The notes: a model not told the origin generated them from the sequence alone. A DNA stretch of 64,000 nucleotides from Sporosarcina sp. FSL K6-1508 (GCF_038007465.1 NZ_JBBOXF010000001.1:4674967-4738966); one strand, 5' to 3'. Positions 52,838 through 62,513 are shown, numbered from the stretch's first letter. Program-made: numbers and translations.

Positions 52838-54301
52838 TTACAAATCTTTAATTTTAAACTTCACATACTGACTTGTATAGGAGGCAAATACTCCAAAGAT
52901 GATGAAATAGAACATCGTATACAATTTCAGTTCCCAAATATTATAGTAGAATCCGGAAAACCCGGTTGCAAACCAGAAGGCTATCATGAACTTGCCAAAT
53001 ACCGTTTTACGTTCTTTCCAGAATAGCGCAAACATGGCTAGGAGAAACGCTGCAAACAGCACAACTCCTGCAACCCCAGTTTCGGCAATTACTTGGATGT
53101 ATTGATTGTCCGAGTAGAAGTACTTTCCACCGTAGATGTCTGAACGGATCCCATAATACTTATAGATGGGCGATCCGTATGACAATGTGGCAGATCCGCC
53201 AAATGAACCGAATCCTGCACCCGCTATAGGATAATCCTTGAATACTTCAAACCCTTTATTAATATAGAAGAAACGTCCGCTTTCCGTCATAAGCGCCAAA
53301 TTCTTTTGATCGAATGTCTCACCGAAACGTTCACCAATGCTACCTGGACCGGTTGGTGGTGCTTTAAGGCCGAGCGTTTCGAAGTATTGGACACCCAAAT
53401 TGACCGGGTAATAGATCAGCAGGAATGCAGCCACACCTGCAAGCACAAGTCGTTTCAGGAGTTTCCAGTTTTTCGACAGCGTAATGAAAATCACACCAAG
53501 AACAACAGCAGAAATCCAGGTCCCTCTTGAATAAGTAAGGATGAATACACCGAGGAACAAGACAAGATTAATATTCAGGAACCATTTATATTTCTCGGTC
53601 TTGTAGATTGATTGAAGAAACAGGATGGCAAGAATACCGAAAAGCAGTAACAATGCGAGTGAATTCGGATTTCCAGGCAGTCCATAGATTCTTACAAAGT
53701 TCGTTGCCGATAATGTTTTATATTTCCAAACATCCGGCAATAGAAATTGTCTCATCGACAATTTTTCAATAATGCCATGAACTGAAACGATTAGGCTTGT
53801 CCATACGGTTACCCATGCGAGACGCTGGAACCATCCTTCCGGTAACAGCATCCGTGAAACAGTGTAGTAAAGCACATACATAATGATAAACGTCCGTAAT
53901 TGGAAAATGACTGCGGAAGGTAACACGCCTTGAACCAACCCGCTGACAGCCCCGAACAATAGGAAAGCAAAAAATGCCCATTCAAACCATTTGAATGAAA
54001 ACAATGACTTCCAATCTTTTCTTCCTGCAATGATTACTTTTGCAAATGCGATCAATGTGATGAGATCACCGATTAGCTTAAGTCCCGGGTTCACTTCTAC
54101 AAGAAGTGGTCGGATACTGACATAGACTACAAGGAATAAAAGACTTTGTTGCGGCCTGAAAAATGCGAATAGCGCAAAGAACAGGGACGTTAGGACAAGC
54201 GCAATTGACGACGGAAGCATCAATGCTATCCCTAGGATTGCTAATGCTGCAATGAAATACAATGTGTCTTTATCTTTTAAGTTCTGTTTTATTGTTGTCA
54301 T
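52838..54301 (-). CDS. O-antigen ligase/polymerase (Wzy) family membrane protein
   Basis: 487 residues, about 11-12 membrane helices. Wzy_C motif LTYSRGTWISAVVLGVIF (about 245-262), then a large extracellular loop (about 300-385, with FYINKGFEVFKDYPIAGAGFGSFGG and YSDNQYIQVIAETGVAG). These conserved loop blocks (HN/DNxYLQxLAExG-like) are typical of O-antigen ligase-like proteins that polymerise or attach lipid-linked glycans. In a Gram-positive it probably acts on a wall or capsule polymer. ATG after AAAGGG. Neighbouring SLH and pyruvyl-transferase genes suggest a glycan of the cell envelope. Confidence 0.9.
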   Translation of the reverse strand: MTTIKQNLKDKDTLYFIAALAILGIALMLPSSIALVLTSLFFALFAFFRPQQSLLFLVVYVSIRPLLVEVNPGLKLIGDLITLIAFAKVIIAGRKDWKSLFSFKWFEWAFFAFLLFGAVSGLVQGVLPSAVIFQLRTFIIMYVLYYTVSRMLLPEGWFQRLAWVTVWTSLIVSVHGIIEKLSMRQFLLPDVWKYKTLSATNFVRIYGLPGNPNSLALLLLFGILAILFLQSIYKTEKYKWFLNINLVLFLGVFILTYSRGTWISAVVLGVIFITLSKNWKLLKRLVLAGVAAFLLIYYPVNLGVQYFETLGLKAPPTGPGSIGERFGETFDQKNLALMTESGRFFYINKGFEVFKDYPIAGAGFGSFGGSATLSYGSPIYKYYGIRSDIYGGKYFYSDNQYIQVIAETGVAGVVLFAAFLLAMFALFWKERKTVFGKFMIAFWFATGFSGFYYNIWELKLYTMFYFIIFGVFASYTSQYVKFKIKDL

Positions 54302-54499
54302 GAAATAGTTTTCCCTTTCTACGACTAGATCGCCTCATAATATAATTGACAAAGTCCCCTGTAATTATAGCATCTTATAGGACGTTGTGGTTTAACCTTT
54401 AGTTTCATATTTGTTACAAATTCTTCTATTGATAATTAGTCCTATTATTCTAGCAGATTTCTGCTACTATTAAGTAAGAATATAGAAGGAGGTTTACAG

Positions 54500-56512
54500 G
54501 TGAAAAAATTAATTACTTTCACTTTACTCACACTACTTATGTTCTCTCCTTTCTTCCAGCTAGAAGCACAGGCGAGTGACATTAAAGGTCATCAGATGGA
54601 AAGCGACTTGAATTATTGGATCGGGAAAGGCGTCATCAAGGCAGACGCAAAAGGGAATTACAATCCCAATAAAGCCGTTACGAGAGGCGAATTTGCTTCA
54701 TATATCGCACGTGCTCTCAAATTGCCTGTTTCCACAAAGTATACATTCAAAGACTTAAAATCAAATACTAGTCTTACAATTGAAATCCAAAATGCGGCTG
54801 GCGCGGGAATTCTTTCGGGTTATCCGGATGGCACATTCAAAGCCGGTGAAAAAATCACTCGTCAACAGATGGCAGGCATGATGTATAAAGCGATGCGTTA
54901 TATGGAACTTCCTGTTCAAAAAACAACTTTAAAATTCAAAGACTCTAAAAAGATTTCAGCTAACTTTATAGATGCTGTCTCAACTGCAGTCAATTTGAAT
55001 ATTATCCGGGGAGATCACCGGAAAGACGGTGTTTATTTTAACCCGAAAGACAATGCAACAATTGCACACGCTTCGGCTTTCCTATTCAGATTATTCGCTG
55101 CGGCGGACGTGCTGAAACCAACAGAACCGAATAAGCCCAGCGTTCCCGATACACCAAGTATCCCAGACGTCGATCCCGAAGTATATAAAGTAAGTGCGAT
55201 CTCTGGCGGACAAGTAGTCCCGACTACGGCACTGTATAAAAATTATGAAGATGCATTGGCTGTTTACAATGCATCTTCATCTATCAGGGCTATTGAAAAA
55301 AACAATAAAATTATTAAAATGAAATCTGGACGAGCTTTTGGTTCAGAAAATCCTAAACAATATACTTCACTCTACAGCGACTCTACTCTACGGACTGAAG
55401 TAACCTATATTCAAAAAGGTTATGAGATGAAGTATATCGGAAGCAGCGCTGAGCATGTTATTTTGGAACTTGGCGGATTAACTTTCTACGCTAAACTTGG
55501 TGAAGTCGACCTCGTTCCAACAGAACTTGTCACAGGCTACAGCTTTTACGAAGTGGGATCAGATGGAGTTTTGTATCATGATACGTACAATAATCTAACT
55601 AAAACACGAGGTGTCTATTCTATCGGTCCTGCTGCCCCGTCTATGAAAAACGGGAAAAAGTATACAAGTCTTGATGGCGTCCATTTTGATGAAGTAGGAG
55701 CCAAAAATACTATTACACATTACCCTTACTTCCAATTCCAATCCGTTCGTCAACCCTCTTCATACAGTGGTGCAGAACTAGATTCCTTTATCACTGAAAT
55801 TTTGAAAGACCGTCAAAAAACGGGTATCGCCCGTTACAAGGATGCTCCCACCAAATCGAAGTTAATTGGTCTTGGAAATTACTTAAAAACAATTGAGGAA
55901 ACTCATCGCGTCAACGCTTTGTTTATCCTTGCAACAGCCATTCACGAAAGTGATTATGGAATAAGCGGAAATGCTCAAACAAAAAATAATATTTTCGGAA
56001 TCAAAGTATTTGATTCCAGTCCAGATTTAGGCGAAATCTATGCACGTCCAGAAAATAGTATCGATGCCTTCGTTACGCGTTATGCAAATCTTAATTATGC
56101 CAACCCTCTCGGTGCGCATTCATTCGGAGCTGTCCCAGGAAACAAATTGGTTGGATTTAACGTGAAATATGCATCAGATCCATACTGGGGTAGCAAAGTT
56201 GCCGGCCATATGTGGCGAATCGATACATTCCTTGGTAAAAAGGATTACCAAAAAGCGGATCTCGCACGCACCATATATGTCGGACCCGCAGGTGTTAATG
56301 TACGAACAGATCCAGATCCGTTAAGCACTAAACTATTCACTTACAAACAAAAAGACCCTGGCCTCAACGCTGCATTTGGCTATCCACTCGTTATCGTCGG
56401 CGAAACAGTCGGCAGCGACGGTTTTAAATGGTATAAGGTACTTGCAGATAGCAATCCTCCTGCAGAGCACGGCTGGATACGTTCAGACCTCGTCGAACGT
56501 ATTTCGAAATGA
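54500..56512 (+). CDS. SLH-anchored glucosaminidase with SH3-like end
   Basis: 670 residues, GTG start after a perfect AAGGAGG. Signal peptide (about 1-26), three SLH modules (about 27-205; DLNYWIGKGVIKADAKGNYNPNKAVTRGEFASYIARAL, etc.), Pro-rich linker (TEPNKPSVPDTPSIPDVD), an unassigned middle region, glucosaminidase domain (about 430-590) with catalytic Glu in ILATAIHESDYGISGNAQTKNNIFGIK, and a C-terminal SH3b-like module (YVGPAGVNVRTDP..., HGWIRSDLVE). It should cleave the GlcNAc-MurNAc backbone of peptidoglycan from the surface, acting in growth or daughter-cell separation. Divergent from the polymerase gene, own terminator. Confidence 0.92.
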   Translation: MKKLITFTLLTLLMFSPFFQLEAQASDIKGHQMESDLNYWIGKGVIKADAKGNYNPNKAVTRGEFASYIARALKLPVSTKYTFKDLKSNTSLTIEIQNAAGAGILSGYPDGTFKAGEKITRQQMAGMMYKAMRYMELPVQKTTLKFKDSKKISANFIDAVSTAVNLNIIRGDHRKDGVYFNPKDNATIAHASAFLFRLFAAADVLKPTEPNKPSVPDTPSIPDVDPEVYKVSAISGGQVVPTTALYKNYEDALAVYNASSSIRAIEKNNKIIKMKSGRAFGSENPKQYTSLYSDSTLRTEVTYIQKGYEMKYIGSSAEHVILELGGLTFYAKLGEVDLVPTELVTGYSFYEVGSDGVLYHDTYNNLTKTRGVYSIGPAAPSMKNGKKYTSLDGVHFDEVGAKNTITHYPYFQFQSVRQPSSYSGAELDSFITEILKDRQKTGIARYKDAPTKSKLIGLGNYLKTIEETHRVNALFILATAIHESDYGISGNAQTKNNIFGIKVFDSSPDLGEIYARPENSIDAFVTRYANLNYANPLGAHSFGAVPGNKLVGFNVKYASDPYWGSKVAGHMWRIDTFLGKKDYQKADLARTIYVGPAGVNVRTDPDPLSTKLFTYKQKDPGLNAAFGYPLVIVGETVGSDGFKWYKVLADSNPPAEHGWIRSDLVERISK

Positions 56513-56527
56513 GTAAATAAATGATGA

Positions 56528-56565
56528 GTCCTGATCCCTCGTGTTAGAGGGATTAGGACTTTTTT
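56528..56565 (+). terminator. Terminator of the glucosaminidase gene
   Basis: Stem GTCCTGATCCCTC / GAGGGATTAGGAC with one mismatch and a six-T run, 15 bases after the stop. Confidence 0.92.
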
Positions 56566-56658
56566 GCTAATGAAATTCGTTTTTTTCATGGCTAATGATG
56601 GGTTAGTCATTGTTCAAGGTGAAAATTTCACATTTCAACATCATTACTCCCAACAAAA

Positions 56659-56702
56659 AAATCCCTCGTACTGGTTAATTCCAGTCTACGAGAGATTTTT
56701 CG
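56659..56702 (-). terminator. Terminator of the 755-residue SLH gene
   Basis: Stem AAAAATCCCTCGTA..CTGG / CCAG..TACGAGAGATTTTT with small mismatches; poly-A on the plus strand gives Ts on the minus strand. Confidence 0.85.
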
Positions 56703-56718
56703 TTCTACTCACTTACCC

Positions 56719-58986
56719 TTACAGAGCATCCGTATGTTCGCTACCCGCCGGAAGTAGTTCCGACATGCCGATTCGCTCAAGGCCGTTTTTAATTTTCGTC
56801 GTATAACCTAGCTTATTCTTGTCCAAATAACCCGCTTTCGACCGGATCATTTCTTCAAAGACAGGCAATTTCGCTTGATCAACTTCAGACCATCGTTCAT
56901 AAGAATTGATCAAATCTTCCAATGTCAAATGTACATAATCGCGACCCGAAAATTCGTGTTCAGGCGAGACTTTATACCAGATATCACCGTCAGGACGGAT
57001 CCATTTATTCTTTTCTTTTTCAATCGCCTTCTGGATACTCGTTGCAGTAGCCAAGTATGCAGGATCTTTTAGCTCTTGATACGCCATTAAAAGAATGTTC
57101 ATCCCGCCAAGCGCGTGGTTCATGGAAGTGTGTGTCTTCACTTTTTGCGCCGAGGGGAAGTAGTCGGAAATGTAGTAGGACTCTTTGTCCACCCTAACGA
57201 TATTCCCTTTCTCCTTTTGCGATACAAGCAGATTCGCATAGTTTTTTAGCCCGACATTGTAGTCCGTATGTCCAAACGCTTTGCCACCATTATACATGAA
57301 CAATGCAATTTGTTCGTTGAATCTAGTATCGACAAACGGAGCTGTTATACCGTACAAGCTTTTCAGGTATGTGCTTGTCACTTCAGTCTCCCAATACGTC
57401 GATTTCCCTCTGAATATGTCCAGATTGGCAAACGAATTATAGAGAAGATTTTCATAGTAGCGTCCGCCAGTTTCAGAATAAAGCGCCATAACTCGGTCTT
57501 CTTTTACAAGAAGAAGGTTGCGGCCATATCCTCTGCCAGACTTCGGCATCGGTTCAACCGTTACTGCCATTTTATTATACGGACCTTCAGCTGTGTACCA
57601 TTTGTTTCGTTTCTTATAATTCACAGCTGACTCCAACATCCAGGAATCCATTTGCTTCCGGTCTTCAAATAATCGTTCTTCGGAAGCTAGGAGCCATTGA
57701 TCGACAACATCGAAGCCCCTGGATTGTAATCTGTAAATAGAAAGTTGCGTTTCTCCAAGCATAACGCCACTAAACGCTTCACTTTCTTGATGCAACTCCC
57801 TCGTATGGCTTTCCGCCCCCGTTGGATACTTTTGATACAACTCAGTCGACTGGTATGATTTTCCAATCATGCGTTGAGACACTGTACCATCTGTTTGTAT
57901 TTTTTCAAAAATACCTGTCGGATACGTCATCAAGTCATAGCCAAACGTCTCATCGACACTTTTCTTGATTGGGAATCGGCTATATTCGTGAAGGACTGCT
58001 TTCGTTAATTCTGATTCCGTCTGAATAACGTCCACCGTAATCGGTACATTCTGAGGATTTCTCAGTTCGTTAAATAAAAAGTAATCCCCGTTTGGTAGTT
58101 CCCTTTTCGTCATTTTTACAGTAACAGATGGAAAACCGCTAATTCGATATGTGTAAATGATATCTGTAGCATGAGCATGTTGGACGGTTTTCTCACCCGC
58201 GAACTGCATAATATAGTTTGAACGTAAATAGGTTTTGGCTGAAGTCGAAAGCGGCACTTCAATAAATTGTTGCTCATGTCGAACCGATTCAAATGCACCA
58301 TATGTGTCTGGCTTTGTAAATACTGTTGCGGGTAATTTTTCAATTAGGCCGTTTTGCAACATTGCCCTGTGCAGGAAAACGACATATGTTGCTCGGTTAA
58401 CCGGCGTTTTCGGATCGAATGTACCGTCTTCCTTACCAGTCGTAATGCCATGCTGTGCAAGTACTTTCACGCCAAATTTATGAGACTCACTGATTCTGTC
58501 CTCATCCTTGAAAGTAACTTTTTCTCCTGTGTCCTCCAGTTTGAAAGCCCGTACGATGACAGTCGCCATCTGTTCACGCGTCAAAGAGTCGCCAACGCCG
58601 AACGTCCCATCTTCTTTCCCTAAGAAAATGCCGGCTTCATATGTAGCCATCGCGCCTTTCAAATGGGATGACTTTGCGCTAACATCCTTAAAGATTGGCT
58701 TGTAGGGTGAAAAAGGCAACTCAAGCGCATTCGTCATCAAGTTAGCCGCCTGAGCCCGTGATACTTCCAAACTCGGCCTGAACTGCTTGTCCGGATAGCC
58801 GTTAATAATTTTTAGATCAACAAGTTGTGTAACTTCATCTTTTGCCCAAAAATCATTATGTATATCCGTAAAACTCGGACTGATCGGATTTGCACTGGCA
58901 TTCAATATGCCAAAACCGAACAATGAAAGAACAACAATAATTAGTCCCACTTTCATTGGACCTTTCATTTTTCTCTTTACTACCAT
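56719..58986 (-). CDS. SLH protein with unassigned C-terminal enzyme-like domain
   Basis: 755 residues, ATG after AAGGAGG. Signal peptide (about 1-32), three SLH modules (about 37-215: TDIHNDFWAKDEVTQLVDLKIINGYPDKQFRPSLEVSRAQAANLM and two more), then 540 residues I cannot assign. The last 170 residues (HTSMNHALGGMNILLMAYQELKDPAYLATATS..., WIRPDGDIWYK, VHLTLEDLINSYERW) look like an alpha/alpha-barrel of the kind in glucuronyl C5-epimerases or glycoside lyases. A surface glycan-acting enzyme is a reasonable guess. Convergent with the glucosaminidase gene. Confidence 0.85.
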   Translation of the reverse strand: MVVKRKMKGPMKVGLIIVVLSLFGFGILNASANPISPSFTDIHNDFWAKDEVTQLVDLKIINGYPDKQFRPSLEVSRAQAANLMTNALELPFSPYKPIFKDVSAKSSHLKGAMATYEAGIFLGKEDGTFGVGDSLTREQMATVIVRAFKLEDTGEKVTFKDEDRISESHKFGVKVLAQHGITTGKEDGTFDPKTPVNRATYVVFLHRAMLQNGLIEKLPATVFTKPDTYGAFESVRHEQQFIEVPLSTSAKTYLRSNYIMQFAGEKTVQHAHATDIIYTYRISGFPSVTVKMTKRELPNGDYFLFNELRNPQNVPITVDVIQTESELTKAVLHEYSRFPIKKSVDETFGYDLMTYPTGIFEKIQTDGTVSQRMIGKSYQSTELYQKYPTGAESHTRELHQESEAFSGVMLGETQLSIYRLQSRGFDVVDQWLLASEERLFEDRKQMDSWMLESAVNYKKRNKWYTAEGPYNKMAVTVEPMPKSGRGYGRNLLLVKEDRVMALYSETGGRYYENLLYNSFANLDIFRGKSTYWETEVTSTYLKSLYGITAPFVDTRFNEQIALFMYNGGKAFGHTDYNVGLKNYANLLVSQKEKGNIVRVDKESYYISDYFPSAQKVKTHTSMNHALGGMNILLMAYQELKDPAYLATATSIQKAIEKEKNKWIRPDGDIWYKVSPEHEFSGRDYVHLTLEDLINSYERWSEVDQAKLPVFEEMIRSKAGYLDKNKLGYTTKIKNGLERIGMSELLPAGSEHTDAL

Positions 58987-59063
58987 TTACATTTATCCTC
59001 CTTGCTCGTTTACTTAGTTTGTACAGTCATTCATCTATAATACCATAGTGGAGCATAGAAAAA

Positions 59064-59084
59064 ACCTCCCATTTAACAGGAGGT
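59064..59084 (-). terminator. Terminator of the small lipoprotein gene
   Basis: Stem ACCTCC / GGAGGT with a nine-base loop, then six Ts on the minus strand. Confidence 0.7.
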
Positions 59085-59091
59085 CATTTCG

Positions 59092-59511
59092 TTATTCTAT
59101 TGTCCTTTGTGCAAATGTTTCTCCATTTTTACGGGCTTGAACATCAATTTTATAGTCTTCATATTTCACTTTCAATTTTTCAGCAAACTTTCCAGCAAGT
59201 TCTTTCGCTTTTTCTTCTTTTACATCTTCAGCAACTTCAAAATCCACTAGCACGAAGCCACCGCTATCCTCTGTTACAATAATATTCGTTGAAGTAACAC
59301 CTTCTTCTTTCTCAAACTCTTCTTTCATGTCATCGTCTGATTTCGTCGTTTCCGATTTATCGACGGCTCCTTGATTTTCAGGTTTTTTTTCAGTTTCCTC
59401 TACTTTCTTTTCTTCATCAGTTTTCGGTTCATCTTTCTTATCCGATTCCCCGCATGCTCCAAGTAAAAGAGCTGATCCTAACAATGCTGCAAACAATAAT
59501 GATTTTTTCAT
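59092..59511 (-). CDS. Small charged lipoprotein, 139 aa
   Basis: Unrecognised. Signal peptide with lipobox ALLLGAC (Cys about 20), then a 55-residue Lys/Glu/Asp-rich linker (KKDEPKTDEEKKVEETEKK...), then a small alpha/beta domain (about 70-139: TSTNIIVTEDSGGFVLVDFEVAEDVKEEKAKELAGKFAEKL). Outer face of the membrane. ATG after GGAGGAG. Transcribed alone. Its fold resembles small sensor or chaperone lipoproteins, but no family can be named. Confidence 0.85.
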   Translation of the reverse strand: MKKSLLFAALLGSALLLGACGESDKKDEPKTDEEKKVEETEKKPENQGAVDKSETTKSDDDMKEEFEKEEGVTSTNIIVTEDSGGFVLVDFEVAEDVKEEKAKELAGKFAEKLKVKYEDYKIDVQARKNGETFAQRTIE

Positions 59512-59605
59512 AGTAGGTTCTCCTCCTTCAGTTAAAGTATTATCCTAACATAAAAAAAGTGTGAGCAGCAAGGCACACACCAATAGCTAAACGAATACTA
59601 GCTTG

Positions 59606-59663
59606 GGTGACTGTCACCAGGAAGATTCTGAATAGTTCTCAATTTGACTAGGTGACTGTCACC
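59606..59663. mobile_element. GGTGACTGTCACC-ended mini-element, copy 2
   Basis: 58 bp between two perfect GGTGACTGTCACC copies (59606-59618 and 59651-59663), interior GAATAGTTCT, AATT, CTAG as at 46054-46120. Intergenic between the lipoprotein and the symporter. Confidence 0.55.
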
Positions 59664-59688
59664 ACACCACACAACCACACAGCAATAA

Positions 59689-59732
59689 AAATAGGACTCT
59701 TTGCTGTCAACCGACGGCAAAGAGTCCTATTT
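59689..59732 (-). terminator. Terminator of gltS
   Basis: 16-bp stem AAATAGGACTCTTTGC / GCAAAGAGTCCTATTT, T-rich on the minus strand. Confidence 0.9.
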
Positions 59733-59734
59733 CG

Positions 59735-61066
59735 TTATCCTTTTTTATTCAACCATTTATATTTAACCGCCATCAAATAAATAACGAATGAAAATACAAA
59801 TGTAATCGCAACAAAGACAAATCCTTGTGAGTTCAATACAAGCATCGGAGCGAATGTCACGAGCATAATTTCAACCGGCGCAATTGGTATATAGGCCAAG
59901 CTGTAATCATCCAGCGTCTTACTTTCCGATTTGGGATCCACGATTCTAAGTAGCGCCATACCCATAGCGACCGTTCCTGTTGTCCAGCCCCATGTGAATA
60001 TGCCTTTTTCAAACCAGTATTGCGGGAAAAACTTCTTCGAAAAGACTGCGAAGAATAAAAATGCATACACAAGACCAAAGACAAATAACAAAATTAGCGG
60101 AACAGCATAATCTAGCACAACTGAAACACTGATTGAACCGATTCCAAATGCAACCAGAATATCCGTTGCACTTCCACTGATCCGTGACACAACATCATTG
60201 CTGACATACTTTTCCGTACCTGTAGAATTCAATATCTTCTTGACGAACAATCCAACAAGAAACGCTAGTGAAAATGCCGGTATAACTACGCTTGGTAATA
60301 GCATAGCACCTAATTGGCTTAAATAATAACCGCCCATGGCGATAATCGTAATGATAGATAAGTGAAAAACGTATGGGTCAATCGAAATTGACGATACCGT
60401 ATCCGTTTCAGATTTCGTTCTAGATTCTGGCGGGATTAATCCCGTTCTCATCTCATCAGGCAAATCTTTGAACGAAGCGAGGAATGATGTATGCCCCTTC
60501 GAAGATCCCCATTTAATAAAGAGGATCCCAATTAGGATCGCACTCATAATCCCTACAGTGGCAGATGTCATAGCCAAAGAAGTCGCTTCTTCCCAGCCAT
60601 TTTGCTCAAACGTCGCACCAATTGCCGCTGCAGTTCCGTGTCCCCCTACAAAGCCGGCCGCAAGTAACAAACCGAAGCCGTCATGTACATCCCAAAATGG
60701 ATTAATCAGTAGAAGTGCGAATAACAATCCTCCACCCCACATTAATACCATTGCAATTTGAGAGTACGACCACATGCTCCCGACTCTCGTCTTAATTGCA
60801 TTCCAGTCAATCCGTGGTGACAATAACGGCAGTGTTCCAAAGATTACTGCTATTAAGATTGCCGGATAGACTTTCATTTGTTCTGAAAATGGCAAAACTC
60901 CGAAACCATTCGGCCCTAACAGTAAAGCCAGAAGCCCCGCAATGATACTGGCCGGCAAAAACATTTGCTGGACAAACTTAACCTTCGCTCGAATAATCGT
61001 CCCTGCCAACAGTAGCAATGATATCAAACCGATATCTGTAAATAAAACCCACGGTGAAAAATCCAT
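59735..61066 (-). CDS. gltS: Sodium/glutamate symporter
   Basis: 443 residues, about 11-12 membrane helices in two halves. AAGFVGGHGTAAAIGATFEQNGW and the C-terminal GWTTGTVAMGMALLRIVDP are the two Gly-rich re-entrant loops of the ESS/GltS family. Imports glutamate with sodium. ATG after AAGGAG. It lies beyond the glutamate-yielding pcp-pxp genes but is not linked to them. A cre-like palindrome sits 65 bases upstream, suggesting carbon-source control. Other anion substrates are possible in the family. Confidence 0.9.
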   Translation of the reverse strand: MDFSPWVLFTDIGLISLLLLAGTIIRAKVKFVQQMFLPASIIAGLLALLLGPNGFGVLPFSEQMKVYPAILIAVIFGTLPLLSPRIDWNAIKTRVGSMWSYSQIAMVLMWGGGLLFALLLINPFWDVHDGFGLLLAAGFVGGHGTAAAIGATFEQNGWEEATSLAMTSATVGIMSAILIGILFIKWGSSKGHTSFLASFKDLPDEMRTGLIPPESRTKSETDTVSSISIDPYVFHLSIITIIAMGGYYLSQLGAMLLPSVVIPAFSLAFLVGLFVKKILNSTGTEKYVSNDVVSRISGSATDILVAFGIGSISVSVVLDYAVPLILLFVFGLVYAFLFFAVFSKKFFPQYWFEKGIFTWGWTTGTVAMGMALLRIVDPKSESKTLDDYSLAYIPIAPVEIMLVTFAPMLVLNSQGFVFVAITFVFSFVIYLMAVKYKWLNKKG

Positions 61067-61427
61067 ATAACTATTCTCCTTATCTATACATTATTTTTCG
61101 CTGAATTAAATGCCCCTTTCTTAACCTCTATGTAACCGATTACATGAACAGACAAAAAGCACAATTTTTTTATCAACTTTCATTAAGATAACATCTTTTA
61201 AAGTTGCAGTAAACTTAACGGACAACTCCGAATTACTTAGTGAATTCACAATTGACTCCCAATAACAAACCCTTTTAAACAAAGAAAAATACACCCTAAA
61301 CCTCTAAATGTTTACTAGAACATTTTCTTCAGAAAATCTATATATATTTGGAACGTCCGATGGCACTTTATTCGTCAAAAACCTGGACACTGCATATAAA
61401 TAGGTAGAAAGCTTGGAGGGATGACTA
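61067..61427. other. Upstream region of gltS and the glycosyltransferase gene
   Basis: AT-rich 361 bases. Contains the AAGGAG site of gltS, the palindrome at 61131-61144 and, before the glycosyltransferase, GGAGGG. A CATATAAAT near 61393 is only loosely like a sporulation sigma-K -10. No further gene seen. Confidence 0.5.
61131..61144. promoter_or_regulatory. cre-like/LacI-type palindrome upstream of gltS
   Basis: TGTAACCGATTACA, 14 bp, differing by one base from the rbs operator core TGTAACCGGTTACA and by one base from the CcpA cre consensus. A shared global regulator (CcpA) is the simplest reading. Confidence 0.5.
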
Positions 61428-62513
61428 ATGATAACGATAAGTTTGTGTATGATTGTTAAAAATGAAGAGGAAGTAATAGGGAGATGTTTAGAATCGGTCC
61501 GCGGACTAGTGGATGAGATAAATATTGTAGACACAGGATCCGAAGACCGGACAAAGGAAATTGCGAAACAGTATACTGAACGTATTTTTGACTTCGAGTG
61601 GATTGACGATTTTTCGGCAGCACGAAATTTTTCATTTCAACAAGCGTCAAAGGATTATATTCTTTGGCTTGATGCGGATGATGTATTTACAGTGGAAGAT
61701 CAGGAAAAGTTTAAAAAGCTGAAACAATCGATACAACCTGCGATTGATGCGATTTCAATGAATTATCACTTAAGTTTTGATCATGAAGGAAATGTAACTT
61801 CCCTTTTGAAAAGGTACCGGTTAGTCAAAAAAGCAAATGAGTTTAAATGGATAGGAGCGGTGCATGAATTTCTCTCTGTGTCAGGAAATCTATACGATAG
61901 TGATGTAGCAGTCACTCATTCTCCTTTAAGCCATGATAGTGAACGTAACATTTCGATCTATAAAAAGTTGTTAGAATCCGGGAAAACACTCTCCCCGCGG
62001 GATACATTCTATTACGCCAACGAACTGATGGATCATAGTGATTTTGAAAAGGCAATCCTTCATTATGAAATGTTTCTTGACTCAAAACTGGGGTGGGTCG
62101 AAGACAATATCAGGGCATGCTTTAAACTTGCGGACTGCTACCATAAATTAAATGACAAAGATAAAGAGCTTAATGCTACTTTAAGAAGCCTTGCCTATGA
62201 TGTCCCCCGGCCCGAAGCGTGTTGCCGACTGGGGTATTACTTTATGGAACAATTTAAAAATACCGAAGCGATTCATTGGTATAGTCAAGCGCTTCTTAAT
62301 GAAAATCACCAACAGATCAGTTTTCAAAATACCTCATTTTCCACCTGGCTGCCAAACCTTCAATTATGTGTCCTTTATGATCGCTTAAAGGACTATGACA
62401 AAGCCTATCAACATAATGAATTAGCTGGAAAATACAAACCGAATGATGATATTATAGTGAAAAACAAAAAGTATTTAGAGAAAACTATCAGTGATTCAGA
62501 AGATAAAAAGTAA
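61428..62513 (+). CDS. Family 2 glycosyltransferase with TPR-like C-terminus
   Basis: 361 residues, ATG seven bases after GGAGGG. GT-A domain (about 1-220): LCMIVKNEEEVIGRCLESVRGLVDEINIVDTGSEDRT, then the DxD-type WLDADD (about 81-86), and KWIGAVHEFL. The C-terminal 140 residues contain TPR-like helices (FYYANELMDHSDFEKAILHYEMFL, AIHWYSQALL). This SunS-like layout is common in Bacillus beside collagen-like spore-surface genes, so it may glycosylate the Thr-rich collagen-like protein that follows. Not co-transcribed with it: a terminator intervenes. Confidence 0.9.
   Translation: MITISLCMIVKNEEEVIGRCLESVRGLVDEINIVDTGSEDRTKEIAKQYTERIFDFEWIDDFSAARNFSFQQASKDYILWLDADDVFTVEDQEKFKKLKQSIQPAIDAISMNYHLSFDHEGNVTSLLKRYRLVKKANEFKWIGAVHEFLSVSGNLYDSDVAVTHSPLSHDSERNISIYKKLLESGKTLSPRDTFYYANELMDHSDFEKAILHYEMFLDSKLGWVEDNIRACFKLADCYHKLNDKDKELNATLRSLAYDVPRPEACCRLGYYFMEQFKNTEAIHWYSQALLNENHQQISFQNTSFSTWLPNLQLCVLYDRLKDYDKAYQHNELAGKYKPNDDIIVKNKKYLEKTISDSEDKK

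Noticed and set aside
61375..61401. Sigma-K-like promoter before the glycosyltransferase gene
   Set aside because: CATATAAAT is close to a sigma-K -10 but no convincing AC -35 lies at the right distance.
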